NCBI GenBank assembly: GCA_031285975.1
Contig: JAITVE010000002.1
Location: 1 to 6,117, forward strand
DNA from: Candidatus Adiutrix sp.
GTDB taxonomy: Bacteria; Desulfobacterota; Desulfarculia; Adiutricales; Adiutricaceae
Length of the DNA: 6,117 nucleotides
Reading direction: 5' to 3'
The position numbers were made by a program, and so were the translations under genes. The notes beneath the pieces were generated by a model. That model was not told where the DNA came from, did no database searches, and worked only from the letters and a program-made list of their open reading frames with translations. Shown piece by piece: positions 1 through 5,734 of this stretch (its first letter is position 1; each line of letters opens with the position of its first letter).

Positions 1-77
1 TTATCAATGCTCACATTGCCGCGTTGCTTGGGGAGGCAGTGGCTTATCTTTTCATATTGCTTGCTTGTAAGTTCCAT
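1..77 (-). CDS. IS5-family transposase, N-terminal fragment cut by window start
   Basis: Reading the minus strand from an ATG at 77-75 gives an open frame of 25 codons that runs off the window edge. It begins MELTSKQYEKISHCLPKQRG and continues NVSID. This matches the start of IS5-family (IS427-like) transposases, whose N-terminal domain typically opens with 'LT..Q...I...LPKQRGN'. The DDE catalytic part would lie outside the window. The frame is too short to show whether the element is intact, or whether it uses the two-ORF frameshift layout common in this group. No good ribosome binding site precedes the ATG, and the likely promoter -10 box sits only 6 bases upstream. The sequence is more AT-rich than the GC-rich genes to its right, as expected for a mobile element. 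The family call comes from recognising the N-terminal motif only. Confidence 0.72.
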   Translation of the reverse strand, partial: MELTSKQYEKISHCLPKQRGNVSID

Positions 78-83
78 TCTTAC

Positions 84-113
84 ATTATAGCATATTTCTT
101 TAAGTGTTAACAA
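84..113 (-). promoter_or_regulatory. Putative transposase promoter inside the IS end
   Basis: On the minus strand there is a perfect -10 box TATAAT (89-84). An 18-base spacer separates it from TTGTTA (113-108), which matches the -35 consensus TTGACA at 4 of 6 positions. The -35 box lies inside the probable terminal inverted repeat. The ATG of the transposase begins 6 bases after the -10 box, so the transcript would be leaderless or nearly so. Confidence 0.5.
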
Positions 114-137
114 ACCCTAAACAGGCGCGGCTGATAC

Positions 138-154
138 GATGACAAAAAATCATC
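138..154. repeat. Short inverted repeat upstream of the regulator gene
   Basis: GATGA and TCATC (138-142 and 150-154) form a perfect 5-base inverted repeat around an A-rich 7-base spacer. It lies 37 bases before the regulator start. It could be an operator, for instance for autoregulation, but its arms do not match the TATCA/TGATA dyads in front of the operon. It may be chance. Confidence 0.25.
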
Positions 155-190
155 CCTGTGGAGATCACCGGCCCCGGCCGCAGATTACCT

Positions 191-2128
191 ATGACCACCG
201 CGCTTCCCTATAATTTCAGCCTGCTGTCCCCCTACCGGGAAATGGTCTCCATTGTCATGGGCGTGGCTTCGGATATGAACTGCCGGGTTAAGGTGCGGGA
301 CGTGTTCAACCTCGACGAGGCCGAGCGCATAGCCCTGGAAACCGTGGCTGAGGACGAGCCGGAAGTTATTTTGAGCCGGGGCGGCACAGCCGAATACGTG
401 CGGGCGGCGGTGGATACGCCGGTGGTTTCCATCTCCATGACCGCCCTGGATTTGTTGCGCACCCTCCTGCCCTTCCGCCGCCGGGTCTCGCGGGTGGCTT
501 TTTTCAAATATAAAGAGCACATGCCGGAAGTGCAGAGCGTGGCCGCCACCCTGGGGATGACCATTGACGAATACGTCTTTCTCGGCCGCGCGGACATGGT
601 GATGCGGATGATGGAGGCCAAGGCCAAGGGCGCGCAGCTTGGCGTGGGCGGCGTGCTTTTGCCGCAGATGAGCGAAACGACGGGCCTGAAAAGCGTGCTG
701 ATGGAGGTGGGCGAGGACGCCGTTTCCCGCGCCCTGTGGGAGGCCTGTTCCCTGGCCGACCTGCGGCGCACGGAGCGCCGGAGGCTGGATCGCCTGCAAA
801 CCATTTTGCAATCCATCACCGAAGGCATTTTGGTGACGGACGACCACAACCGCCTGGTGCTCATCAACCAGACGGCGGAAAACCTTATGGGCATCAAGGC
901 TGCCGAGACCCTGGGGCTGGACGCGCGCGAGGTGATACCCAACACGCGCACGGCCGAAGTTCTGAAAAGCGGCCTGCCGGAACGCAACGAGATTCAGGAA
1001 GTCAGCGGCCAGTTCATCGTCACCAGCCGGGCGCCCATCATCAGCGACGGCCGCCCGGTGGGCGTGGTCTGCACCTTTTCCGAGGCGGACAGCATCCGCC
1101 AGGCCGAGCACCGTTTGCGCGGGCGGCTGCAGGTTAAAGGCTTTTCCGCCAAATACCGGCTCTCCGCCGTTGCCACCCGCTCCCCGGCCATGGAAAAGCT
1201 GAAAAGTCTGGCCGAGGTTTACGCGGCCACGGGCGCGACCATTCTTTTGGAGGGCGAATCCGGCACCGGCAAGGAGCTTTTCGCCCAGGGCATCCACCTG
1301 GCCAGCAAGCGTATGAAGGGCCCTTTTGTGGCGGTCAACTGCGCGGCCATTCCTGAAAGTTTATTGGAAAGCGAACTCTTCGGCTATGAGGAAGGCTCCT
1401 TCACCGGGGCCAGGCGGCAGGGCCGGGCGGGATATTTTGAAATGGCCCACCGGGGCACCCTGTTTCTGGACGAGATAGGCGAACTGCCGCTCTCGGTGCA
1501 GGCCCGGCTCTTGCGCGTTTTGCAGGAAAAAGAGGTGGTGCGCCTGGGCGGCGCGCAGGTCATCCCCGTGGATTTGCGCATCATCTGCGCCACCAACCGC
1601 GACCTGGAAGCCGAGACCAGCGCGGGGTCTTTCCGCCGCGACCTGTTTTACCGGCTCAATGTGCTGCCCCTCCGCATCCCCCCGCTGCGGGAGCGGGAGG
1701 GCGACGTCATCCATTTGGCCCGCCTGTTTCTGGGCCAGTTCCGGCCCGCTTCCGGCGTGAGCGAGGATGAGCTTGACCGGCAGATAGGCCAGGCGCTGCG
1801 GCAGCACCAGTGGCCGGGCAACGTGCGGGAGCTGCGCAACGTGGTGGAGCGCCTGGCCCTGGCCGCCGACATGTTTCCCGAAAAATCATGGGCGGCCCTG
1901 CTCGGGGATATCTGGTCTCCACTGCGCGGCCGCGTGGCAGGCGAAGCCGCCGTCCCGGAGCGGCGGGAGGCGGGGGCGCCAGCCAGCCTCAAAGCAAGAA
2001 CCCCGCGCTTTGAAAAAGAAACCATCCAGGCGCTTCTGGCCGAAAACGGCAATGACCAGGAGCGGGCGGCCGCCCTGTTGGGCATCAGCCGCATGAGCTT
2101 GTGGCGCAAGCTTCGCCAGGGCGAGTAG
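191..2128 (+). CDS. Sigma-54-dependent activator, PrpR_N–PAS–AAA+–Fis HTH
   Basis: A 645-residue cytoplasmic enhancer-binding protein that would drive open-complex formation by sigma-54 RNA polymerase. Residues about 8-185 form a PrpR_N-type sensor domain (the family of the propionate regulator PrpR), with the typical 'LSPYREM' start and '[12 protein letters not shown]' segment. A short charged linker leads into a PAS domain (about 200-305). The AAA+ domain (about 325-555) shows Walker A GESGTGKE (355-362), sigma-54 contact loop GSFTGA (402-407; consensus GAFTGA), Walker [11 protein letters not shown] (422-431), CATNRDL (466-472), the arginine-finger region [10 protein letters not shown] (481-490) and sensor [12 protein letters not shown] (541-550). 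A Fis-type helix-turn-helix closes the protein (about 620-641). No phosphoacceptor receiver domain is present, so a small ligand is the likely signal. The start is uncertain. ATG 191 gives the family-like N-terminus, while GTG 158 would add 11 residues; neither has a good ribosome binding site. An in-frame stop at 140-142 limits any extension. The gene lies directly upstream of the operon it probably controls; the effector is unknown. Confidence 0.93.
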   Translation: MTTALPYNFSLLSPYREMVSIVMGVASDMNCRVKVRDVFNLDEAERIALETVAEDEPEVILSRGGTAEYVRAAVDTPVVSISMTALDLLRTLLPFRRRVSRVAFFKYKEHMPEVQSVAATLGMTIDEYVFLGRADMVMRMMEAKAKGAQLGVGGVLLPQMSETTGLKSVLMEVGEDAVSRALWEACSLADLRRTERRRLDRLQTILQSITEGILVTDDHNRLVLINQTAENLMGIKAAETLGLDAREVIPNTRTAEVLKSGLPERNEIQEVSGQFIVTSRAPIISDGRPVGVVCTFSEADSIRQAEHRLRGRLQVKGFSAKYRLSAVATRSPAMEKLKSLAEVYAATGATILLEGESGTGKELFAQGIHLASKRMKGPFVAVNCAAIPESLLESELFGYEEGSFTGARRQGRAGYFEMAHRGTLFLDEIGELPLSVQARLLRVLQEKEVVRLGGAQVIPVDLRIICATNRDLEAETSAGSFRRDLFYRLNVLPLRIPPLREREGDVIHLARLFLGQFRPASGVSEDELDRQIGQALRQHQWPGNVRELRNVVERLALAADMFPEKSWAALLGDIWSPLRGRVAGEAAVPERREAGAPASLKARTPRFEKETIQALLAENGNDQERAAALLGISRMSLWRKLRQGE

Positions 2129-2191
2129 CTGGCCGACAACAAAAATAGCCGCCCGAATTTAACACGTTTTATAGTTACGCACTCAAGCCCT

Positions 2192-2208
2192 TACCATTTT
2201 TGATATAA
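2192..2208. promoter_or_regulatory. Upstream activator site 1 (dyad TACCA-TTTT-TGATA)
   Basis: An imperfect dyad, TACCA (2192-2196), TTTT, TGATA (2201-2205), extending to AA at 2208. It matches the second copy at 15 of 17 positions (TAYCATTTTTGATAYAA) and shares an identical 11-base core. Its centre lies about 118 bp upstream of the predicted transcription start, where sigma-54 activators usually bind. The probable ligand is the adjacent regulator; this is an inference. Confidence 0.6.
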
Positions 2209-2222
2209 TTTTAGCCATAATA

Positions 2223-2239
2223 TATCATTTTTGATACAA
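2223..2239. promoter_or_regulatory. Upstream activator site 2 (perfect dyad TATCA-TTTT-TGATA)
   Basis: A perfect 5-base inverted repeat, TATCA (2223-2227) and TGATA (2232-2236), around TTTT. It is the second copy of the site at 2192-2208 and lies exactly 31 bp downstream of it, close to three turns of B-DNA, so both copies present the same helix face. Its centre is about 87 bp upstream of the predicted start point. A symmetric dyad suits a dimeric Fis-type helix-turn-helix, and two sites suit activator oligomerisation. Confidence 0.65.
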
Positions 2240-2259
2240 AGGATAGCCTCTCATCCGGC

Positions 2260-2272
2260 CATCAGGTTGATT
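2260..2272 (-). promoter_or_regulatory. Candidate IHF site between activator sites and promoter
   Basis: On the minus strand this reads AATCAACCTGATG, matching 8 of the 9 fixed positions of the IHF consensus WATCAANNNNTTR. It lies about 50 bp upstream of the predicted start, between the paired upstream sites and the -24/-12 box. That is where IHF commonly bends DNA to bring an activator to sigma-54 polymerase. The same bases include ATCA-GGT-TGAT, which could instead be a degenerate third activator dyad. Confidence 0.4.
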
Positions 2273-2289
2273 TTCCACGCTATTCTTTT

Positions 2290-2307
2290 TTGGCACACCT
2301 CCTGCAT
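2290..2307 (+). promoter_or_regulatory. Sigma-54 (-24/-12) promoter of the CoA-transferase/TRAP operon
   Basis: The sequence TTGGCACACCTCCTGCAT contains the invariant GG (2292-2293) and GC (2304-2305), with 12 bases from the first G of GG to the first G of GC. It fits YTGGCACGNNNNTTGCW at nearly every position, the main differences being A for G after TGGCAC and C for T in TTGC. The predicted start point is near 2317. The adjacent gene encodes a sigma-54 activator, which strongly supports the call. Confidence 0.85.
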
Positions 2308-2316
2308 TAAAGCCCA

Positions 2317-2449
2317 TCATTCGGTCTCTGTTAAAAAAAGTCCGTTTCTTTTGTTGCGCAGCAAAAGCTTTGCTATGCCGCGATGCAGTATTGCGGCCTC
2401 ATTTCCACACGGCTGGCGTGTTCCGGCCAAGTTTGTGACGGAGGTTTGT
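2317..2449 (+). promoter_or_regulatory. Structured 5' leader of the operon mRNA
   Basis: The predicted start point leaves a leader of about 133 nt before the ATG at 2450. Possible stems, in order: TTTTGTT/AGCAAAA (2349-2355 with 2360-2366, loop GCGC); an alternative AGCAAA/TTTGCT (2360-2365 with 2369-2374) that reuses the same bases; GCCGCGAT/ATTGCGGC (2377-2384 with 2390-2397, one G-U pair); and GGCTGG/CCGGCC (2411-2416 with 2423-2428, one G-U pair). The ribosome binding site GGAGG (2440-2444) lies after the last stem and is left free. I recognise no known riboswitch class. Together with 2129-2316 this accounts for the whole gap after the regulator; I see no further gene there. Confidence 0.4.
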
Positions 2450-3649
2450 ATGTCCACAGAATCCAGGGGCGCGCTGACCGGTTTGCGCGTGCTCGACCTG
2501 ACCCGCGTGCTGGCGGGGCCTTTCTGCACCATGATGATGGCCGATATGGGGGCCGAAATCATTAAGATAGAGCAGCCCGGCGTCGGCGACGACTCCCGCG
2601 CCTTCGCCCCCTTCAAAAACGGCGAAAGCTCCTATTACATGAACCTGAACCGCAACAAAAAGGGCGTGACCCTGAACCTCAAAGGCGCGGGCAAAGAGGT
2701 TTTTCTGAATCTGGTCAAGCAGTCCGACGTGGTGGTGGAAAACTACCGTCCGGGCACCATGGAAAAACTGGGGCTCGGCTATGAGGATTTGAAAAAGGTC
2801 AACCCGCGCATCGTCTACGGCTGCGTGTCCGGCTTCGGCCATTACGGCCCTTTCAGCCAGAGGCCCGGATATGATATTATCGGCCAGGCCATGGGCGGCT
2901 TGATGAGCACCACTGGGTGGCCGAATTCCGGCCCCACCCGCTCCGGCACCGCCATGAGCGATGTTTTGGCGGGCCTGTCCGTGGCCATCGGCATCCTGGC
3001 CGCGCTCCGCTCACGCGACGTGACCGGGGAAGGCCAGAAAGTGGACGTGGCCCTGGTGGACTCCGTGGTGGCCAGCCTGGAGATTATCACTCAGATTTAC
3101 CTGACCGACAACCGCATCCCCGAGCGCATCGGCAACCGCTATGAATCCGTGTATCCCTATGATTCCTTTAAAACCAAAGACGGCGATATGGTCATAGGCG
3201 CGGGCAACAACAAGCTGTTCAGCATGTGCTGCGAGGTCATGGGCACCCCGGAACTGGTGAACGACCCCCGTTTTGATTCCAACCCCAAACGGGTCAAGAA
3301 CCATGCCCAATTGAAGCCCCTGGTGGAGCAATGGAGCACCACCCTCCCCACCGAGGAGGCCGTGGAAAAACTGCTCGCCGCCGGGTGCCCGGCCGCGCCC
3401 ATCAACACCATCGACAAGCTGGTCGCCTGCCCGCACATTGCCGGGGCCCGGGAAATGTTTGTGGAAGTGGAGCACCCCGTGGCCGGAAAGCTGAAACTGA
3501 CCGGCTCGCACATCAAGATGTCGGACACCAAGCCTTCCATCCGCACCCCGGCCCCCCTGCTCGGCCAGTACAACGAGGAAGTGTATGGGGCCCTGTTGGG
3601 CTACACGGCCGAGGCTATCGCGGAATTCAAAAAACAGGGCGTCATGTAG
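2450..3649 (+). CDS. Class III (CaiB/BaiF family) CoA-transferase
   Basis: A 399-residue cytoplasmic enzyme of the CaiB/BaiF (formyl-CoA transferase type) family, which moves CoA from a donor thioester to a carboxylic acid through an aspartyl-CoA anhydride intermediate. The family signature is clear: GLRVLDLTRVLAGPFCTMMM (11-30), the ADMGAEIIKIE segment (31-41), VENYRPGTMEKLGLGY (96-111) and VYGCVSGFG (122-130). The likely catalytic Asp is D171 in GTAMSDVLAG, the position of the known active-site Asp in this family. The length is normal. The ATG at 2450 has GGAGG 5 bases upstream. A TTG-initiated frame from 2231 is open but spans the sigma-54 promoter, so it is rejected. The gene is first in the operon, 25 bases before the lyase. 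The substrate cannot be read from the sequence. The lyase next door suggests that the acceptor acid yields an HMG-CoA-like thioester (for example 3-hydroxy-3-methylglutarate, with succinyl-CoA or acetyl-CoA as donor), but related mesaconate, citramalate or itaconate type acids are also possible. Confidence 0.93.
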   Translation: MSTESRGALTGLRVLDLTRVLAGPFCTMMMADMGAEIIKIEQPGVGDDSRAFAPFKNGESSYYMNLNRNKKGVTLNLKGAGKEVFLNLVKQSDVVVENYRPGTMEKLGLGYEDLKKVNPRIVYGCVSGFGHYGPFSQRPGYDIIGQAMGGLMSTTGWPNSGPTRSGTAMSDVLAGLSVAIGILAALRSRDVTGEGQKVDVALVDSVVASLEIITQIYLTDNRIPERIGNRYESVYPYDSFKTKDGDMVIGAGNNKLFSMCCEVMGTPELVNDPRFDSNPKRVKNHAQLKPLVEQWSTTLPTEEAVEKLLAAGCPAAPINTIDKLVACPHIAGAREMFVEVEHPVAGKLKLTGSHIKMSDTKPSIRTPAPLLGQYNEEVYGALLGYTAEAIAEFKKQGVM

Positions 3650-3674
3650 GCGCGCCGACGACAGGGGAAGTCTC

Positions 3675-4607
3675 ATGCACGGCACAGAACACATGCCCAC
3701 GAGCGTCCGCGTGACGGACATAACCGCCCGGGACGGTTTCCAGAACATCAAGGAATGGATTCCCACCGAGGTCAAAATCGCCGTCATCGACGCCCTGGCC
3801 GCCGCCGGGGTCAGGAAGATGGAAGCCACCAGCTTCGTCAGCCCCAAGGCCGTCCCCCAGATGGCCGATGCGGCGCAGGTTATCGAACACTGCCGCAACC
3901 ATCTGCCCCAGGTGGAACTGGTGGCCCTGGCCCCCAATCTGCGCGGGGCTGAAAACGCGGCCAAGGCCGGCGTCCCGGAGATCAGCTATGTGGTCTCGGC
4001 CAGCGCCGCCCACAACAAAGCCAACATCAACCGCACGCACGACGAGTCCTTAAGCGACCTGGCGGCCATTGGCGAGGCCTTCCCCTCGCTGAAGATAAAC
4101 CTTTCCATGTCCACGGTTTTCGGCTGCCCCTTTGACGGGGAAACGCCCGTCGAAAAAGTGCTGTGGCTGCTGGAGGAATCCGTAAAGCGCGGCGCGGGCA
4201 GCGTCACCCTCTGCGACACCATCGGGGTGGCCAACCCCCGCCAGGTCGCCGCGGTGGTGGAGGCCGTGAAGGCGCAGTTCCCGCGCCTGCCCCTGGCCCT
4301 GCACCTGCACGACACCCACGGCATGGGCCTGGCCAACACCCTGGCCGCCCTCCAGGCGGGCGTGGACTGCTTCGAAACGGCCGCCGGGGGGCTCGGCGGC
4401 TGCCCCTTCGCCCCGGGCGCGGCGGGCAACACCTCCACGGAAGACATGGTGAACATGCTGCACCGCATGGGCGTGGCCACCGGCCTTGACATGGAAAAAT
4501 ATCTGTCGGCTGTGGCCATTGTCCGGGAAAAAGTCAACCCGGCCATTCCCGGCCGCCTGGCTTCCGCCAGAACCTATTCGGAATTTTGCTTTTTTTCCTG
4601 CGCGTGA
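3675..4607 (+). CDS. Hydroxymethylglutaryl-CoA lyase family enzyme
   Basis: A 310-residue TIM-barrel enzyme of the HMG-CoA lyase (HMGL-like) family, which cleaves a 3-hydroxy-acyl-CoA, classically HMG-CoA into acetyl-CoA and acetoacetate, with a divalent metal. The key residues of characterised lyases are present: RDGFQN (19-24) with the Arg-Asp pair; the Glu in KMEATSFVSPKAVPQMAD (48-65); the metal-binding His pair in HLHDTHGMGLAN (210-221, H210 and H212); the cysteine loop GGLGGCPFAPGAAGN (238-252, C243); and N252. All expected catalytic positions are kept, so it is probably active. The start is ATG 3675, with AGGGGA 6 bases upstream; an ATG at 3693 is a weaker option. It lies 25 bases after the CoA-transferase and 47 bases before dctP, so it is co-transcribed. 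The C-terminus ends in an unusual aromatic/Cys-rich tail (SEFCFFSCA), whose role is unknown. True HMG-CoA lyase is the default; citramalyl-CoA or another branched hydroxyacyl-CoA could be the real substrate. Confidence 0.92.
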   Translation: MHGTEHMPTSVRVTDITARDGFQNIKEWIPTEVKIAVIDALAAAGVRKMEATSFVSPKAVPQMADAAQVIEHCRNHLPQVELVALAPNLRGAENAAKAGVPEISYVVSASAAHNKANINRTHDESLSDLAAIGEAFPSLKINLSMSTVFGCPFDGETPVEKVLWLLEESVKRGAGSVTLCDTIGVANPRQVAAVVEAVKAQFPRLPLALHLHDTHGMGLANTLAALQAGVDCFETAAGGLGGCPFAPGAAGNTSTEDMVNMLHRMGVATGLDMEKYLSAVAIVREKVNPAIPGRLASARTYSEFCFFSCA

Positions 4608-4654
4608 ATCGGCTCACTGCCAGCGCATAACTTTAAATTTGTAAGGAGTATCTC

Positions 4655-5626
4655 ATGAAAGCACGTCTTTGCCTTCTTTCCCTGGCCCTCTGCGCGGTTC
4701 TTCTTTTCCCCGGCGCGGCCCTGGCCAAGGTCAGCTTGAAGCTCGGCCACACCGGCTCCCCCACCCATCACTATCACCTGACCAGCGAGCAGTATGCCAA
4801 GGCCGTCAGCGAACGCTCCAATGGCGAAATTGAAATCAAGCTCTTCCCCTCCGACCAGCTCGGCAACCAGCGCCAGCTGGTGGAAGGTGCCCAGTTGGGC
4901 ACCGTGGACATGGTGCTCACCTCTGACCAGCAGCTTTCGTCCTTCATGGACTCCTTCGGCGCGCTGATCCTGCCCTACCTGTTCCGCGATGTTGACCATG
5001 TGGCCAAGGCCATGGACGGCGAAGTGGGCGCCTATTTCAGCAAAGAGGCCGAAAAGAAGGGCATCGTCATCCTGGGCTGGTGGGAAAACGGCTTCCGCCA
5101 CGTGTCCAACTCCAAACTTCCCATCGTCAAAGTGGAAGACCTCCAGGGCATGAAAATGCGCACCCCCAACTCCGAAATCAGCCTGGAAACCTTCAAGGCC
5201 CTGGGCGCTCTGCCCACCCCCATGGGTTTCGGGGAAATCTATTCCGCCCTGCAGCTGGGCACGGTGGACGGCCAGGAAAACCCCGTCTCCCATATCCTGA
5301 CCCAGAAGTGGTATGAAGTGCAAAAGTACTTTTCCCTCACCTATCATCAGCACAGCGTCGAGCCCCTGTGCATCAGCAAGGTCATTTTTGATTCCCTGTC
5401 CCCAGAGCACCAAAAAATTCTGCTGGAAGAAGGCCGCAACATGGCCGCCGTCTCCCGCAAAATGGTTATGGACGACGAGCAGAAGCAGCTTGAAGAGCTG
5501 AAGACCAAGATGGAAGTCAATGAAGTGCCTGACCTGAAGCCTTTCCAGGACGCCGTGCAGCCGGTGTATGAGAAAGCCCGTCAGCAGTTCGGCCCCATTG
5601 TCGATCAGATTTTGGCCGTGCAGTAA
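4655..5626 (+). CDS. dctP: TRAP transporter periplasmic solute-binding protein (DctP family)
   Basis: A 323-residue exported binding protein of the DctP/TRAP family that would capture a carboxylate in the periplasm and deliver it to the DctQM membrane complex. A Sec signal peptide is clear: MKAR, a hydrophobic stretch (about 5-20), and a likely cleavage after ALA at 24, leaving a mature start KVSLKLGHTG. No lipobox is evident. The mature chain has the family pattern: FPSDQLGNQRQLVEGAQLGT (64-83), the GMKMRTPNS segment (165-173) with R169, the conserved arginine that typically holds the substrate carboxylate, and GFGEIYSALQLGTVDGQENP (191-210). The length is typical. AAGGAG lies upstream of the ATG. 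It follows the lyase by 47 bases and precedes dctQ by 108 bases containing strong hairpins. The ligand is not deducible from sequence; the neighbouring CoA-transferase and lyase point to a small hydroxy- or dicarboxylate. Confidence 0.95.
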   Translation: MKARLCLLSLALCAVLLFPGAALAKVSLKLGHTGSPTHHYHLTSEQYAKAVSERSNGEIEIKLFPSDQLGNQRQLVEGAQLGTVDMVLTSDQQLSSFMDSFGALILPYLFRDVDHVAKAMDGEVGAYFSKEAEKKGIVILGWWENGFRHVSNSKLPIVKVEDLQGMKMRTPNSEISLETFKALGALPTPMGFGEIYSALQLGTVDGQENPVSHILTQKWYEVQKYFSLTYHQHSVEPLCISKVIFDSLSPEHQKILLEEGRNMAAVSRKMVMDDEQKQLEELKTKMEVNEVPDLKPFQDAVQPVYEKARQQFGPIVDQILAVQ

Positions 5627-5636
5627 GAGTTGATAA

Positions 5637-5711
5637 TCCGGCGGCGGGCAGCGTCAGCCGCCGGAGCAACAGTTCACGCGCCCGCGCCCCGGCACAAGCC
5701 GGGGAGCGGGC
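5637..5711 (+). repeat. Two tandem GC-rich hairpins between dctP and dctQ
   Basis: The first stem is perfect: TCCGGCGGC (5637-5645) pairs with GCCGCCGGA (5657-5665) over an 11-base loop. The second is longer: GCCCGC-G-CCCCGGC (5680-5693) pairs with GCCGGGG-A-GCGGGC (5698-5711) over the loop ACAA, giving 13 pairs with a single G·A mismatch. Neither is followed by a T-run, so they are not typical intrinsic terminators. Such hairpins between a binding-protein gene and its permease genes commonly protect the upstream message and lower downstream expression, giving excess DctP over the membrane subunits. That role is inferred here. Confidence 0.7.
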
Positions 5712-5734
5712 CCGGAGAACGCCCAGGAGGGACT

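Larger units (their letters stand above)
1..117 (-). mobile_element. End of an IS5-type insertion sequence
   Basis: This stretch carries the transposase start and, beyond it, an AT-rich noncoding tip. Read outward-in on the minus strand the tip begins GGGTTTGTTAACACTT, which resembles the GGG/GGT-starting terminal inverted repeats of IS427-like IS5 elements. I place the boundary after the CCC at 115-117. It is followed by TAA (118-120), which fits the short TA/TNA target duplications of this group. The other end is not in the window, so neither the matching repeat nor the target duplication can be confirmed. The boundary is therefore inferred and the exact base could be off by a few positions. 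Confidence 0.6.

Noticed and set aside
185..1297. Long minus-strand open frame (370 codons) antisense to the regulator
   Set aside because: It is composition-driven: low-complexity His/Gly/Ala-rich translation with no recognisable domain, lying opposite a well-conserved regulator.
2161..2175. Possible third activator site with a TTTT centre about 30 bp upstream of site 1
   Set aside because: The flanking arms do not match TATCA/TGATA; only the T-run agrees.
2129..2191. Possible terminator after the regulator
   Set aside because: Only weak GGC/GCC pairings are present, with no strong stem followed by a T-run, so readthrough into the operon cannot be excluded.
2204..2209. Perfect TATAAT that could be a sigma-70 -10 box
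   Set aside because: No acceptable -35 box lies 16-18 bases upstream, and it is explained by the AT-rich activator site.
2231..2449. N-terminal extension of the CoA-transferase from a TTG at 2231
   Set aside because: It contains the sigma-54 promoter and upstream sites, lacks homology-like sequence, and the ATG at 2450 has a good GGAGG.
3585..3674. Upstream start for the lyase overlapping the CoA-transferase end
   Set aside because: The extra 30 residues do not look like the HMG-CoA lyase N-terminus, and ATG 3675 has AGGGGA at the right distance.
3011..3964. Minus-strand open frame of 317 codons across the CoA-transferase/lyase junction
   Set aside because: It spans two well-supported genes on the other strand, and its translation looks like shadow coding.
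4574..5413. Minus-strand open frame of 279 codons opposite dctP
   Set aside because: It is the antisense shadow of a clear DctP gene, with no family motif and no plausible start context.
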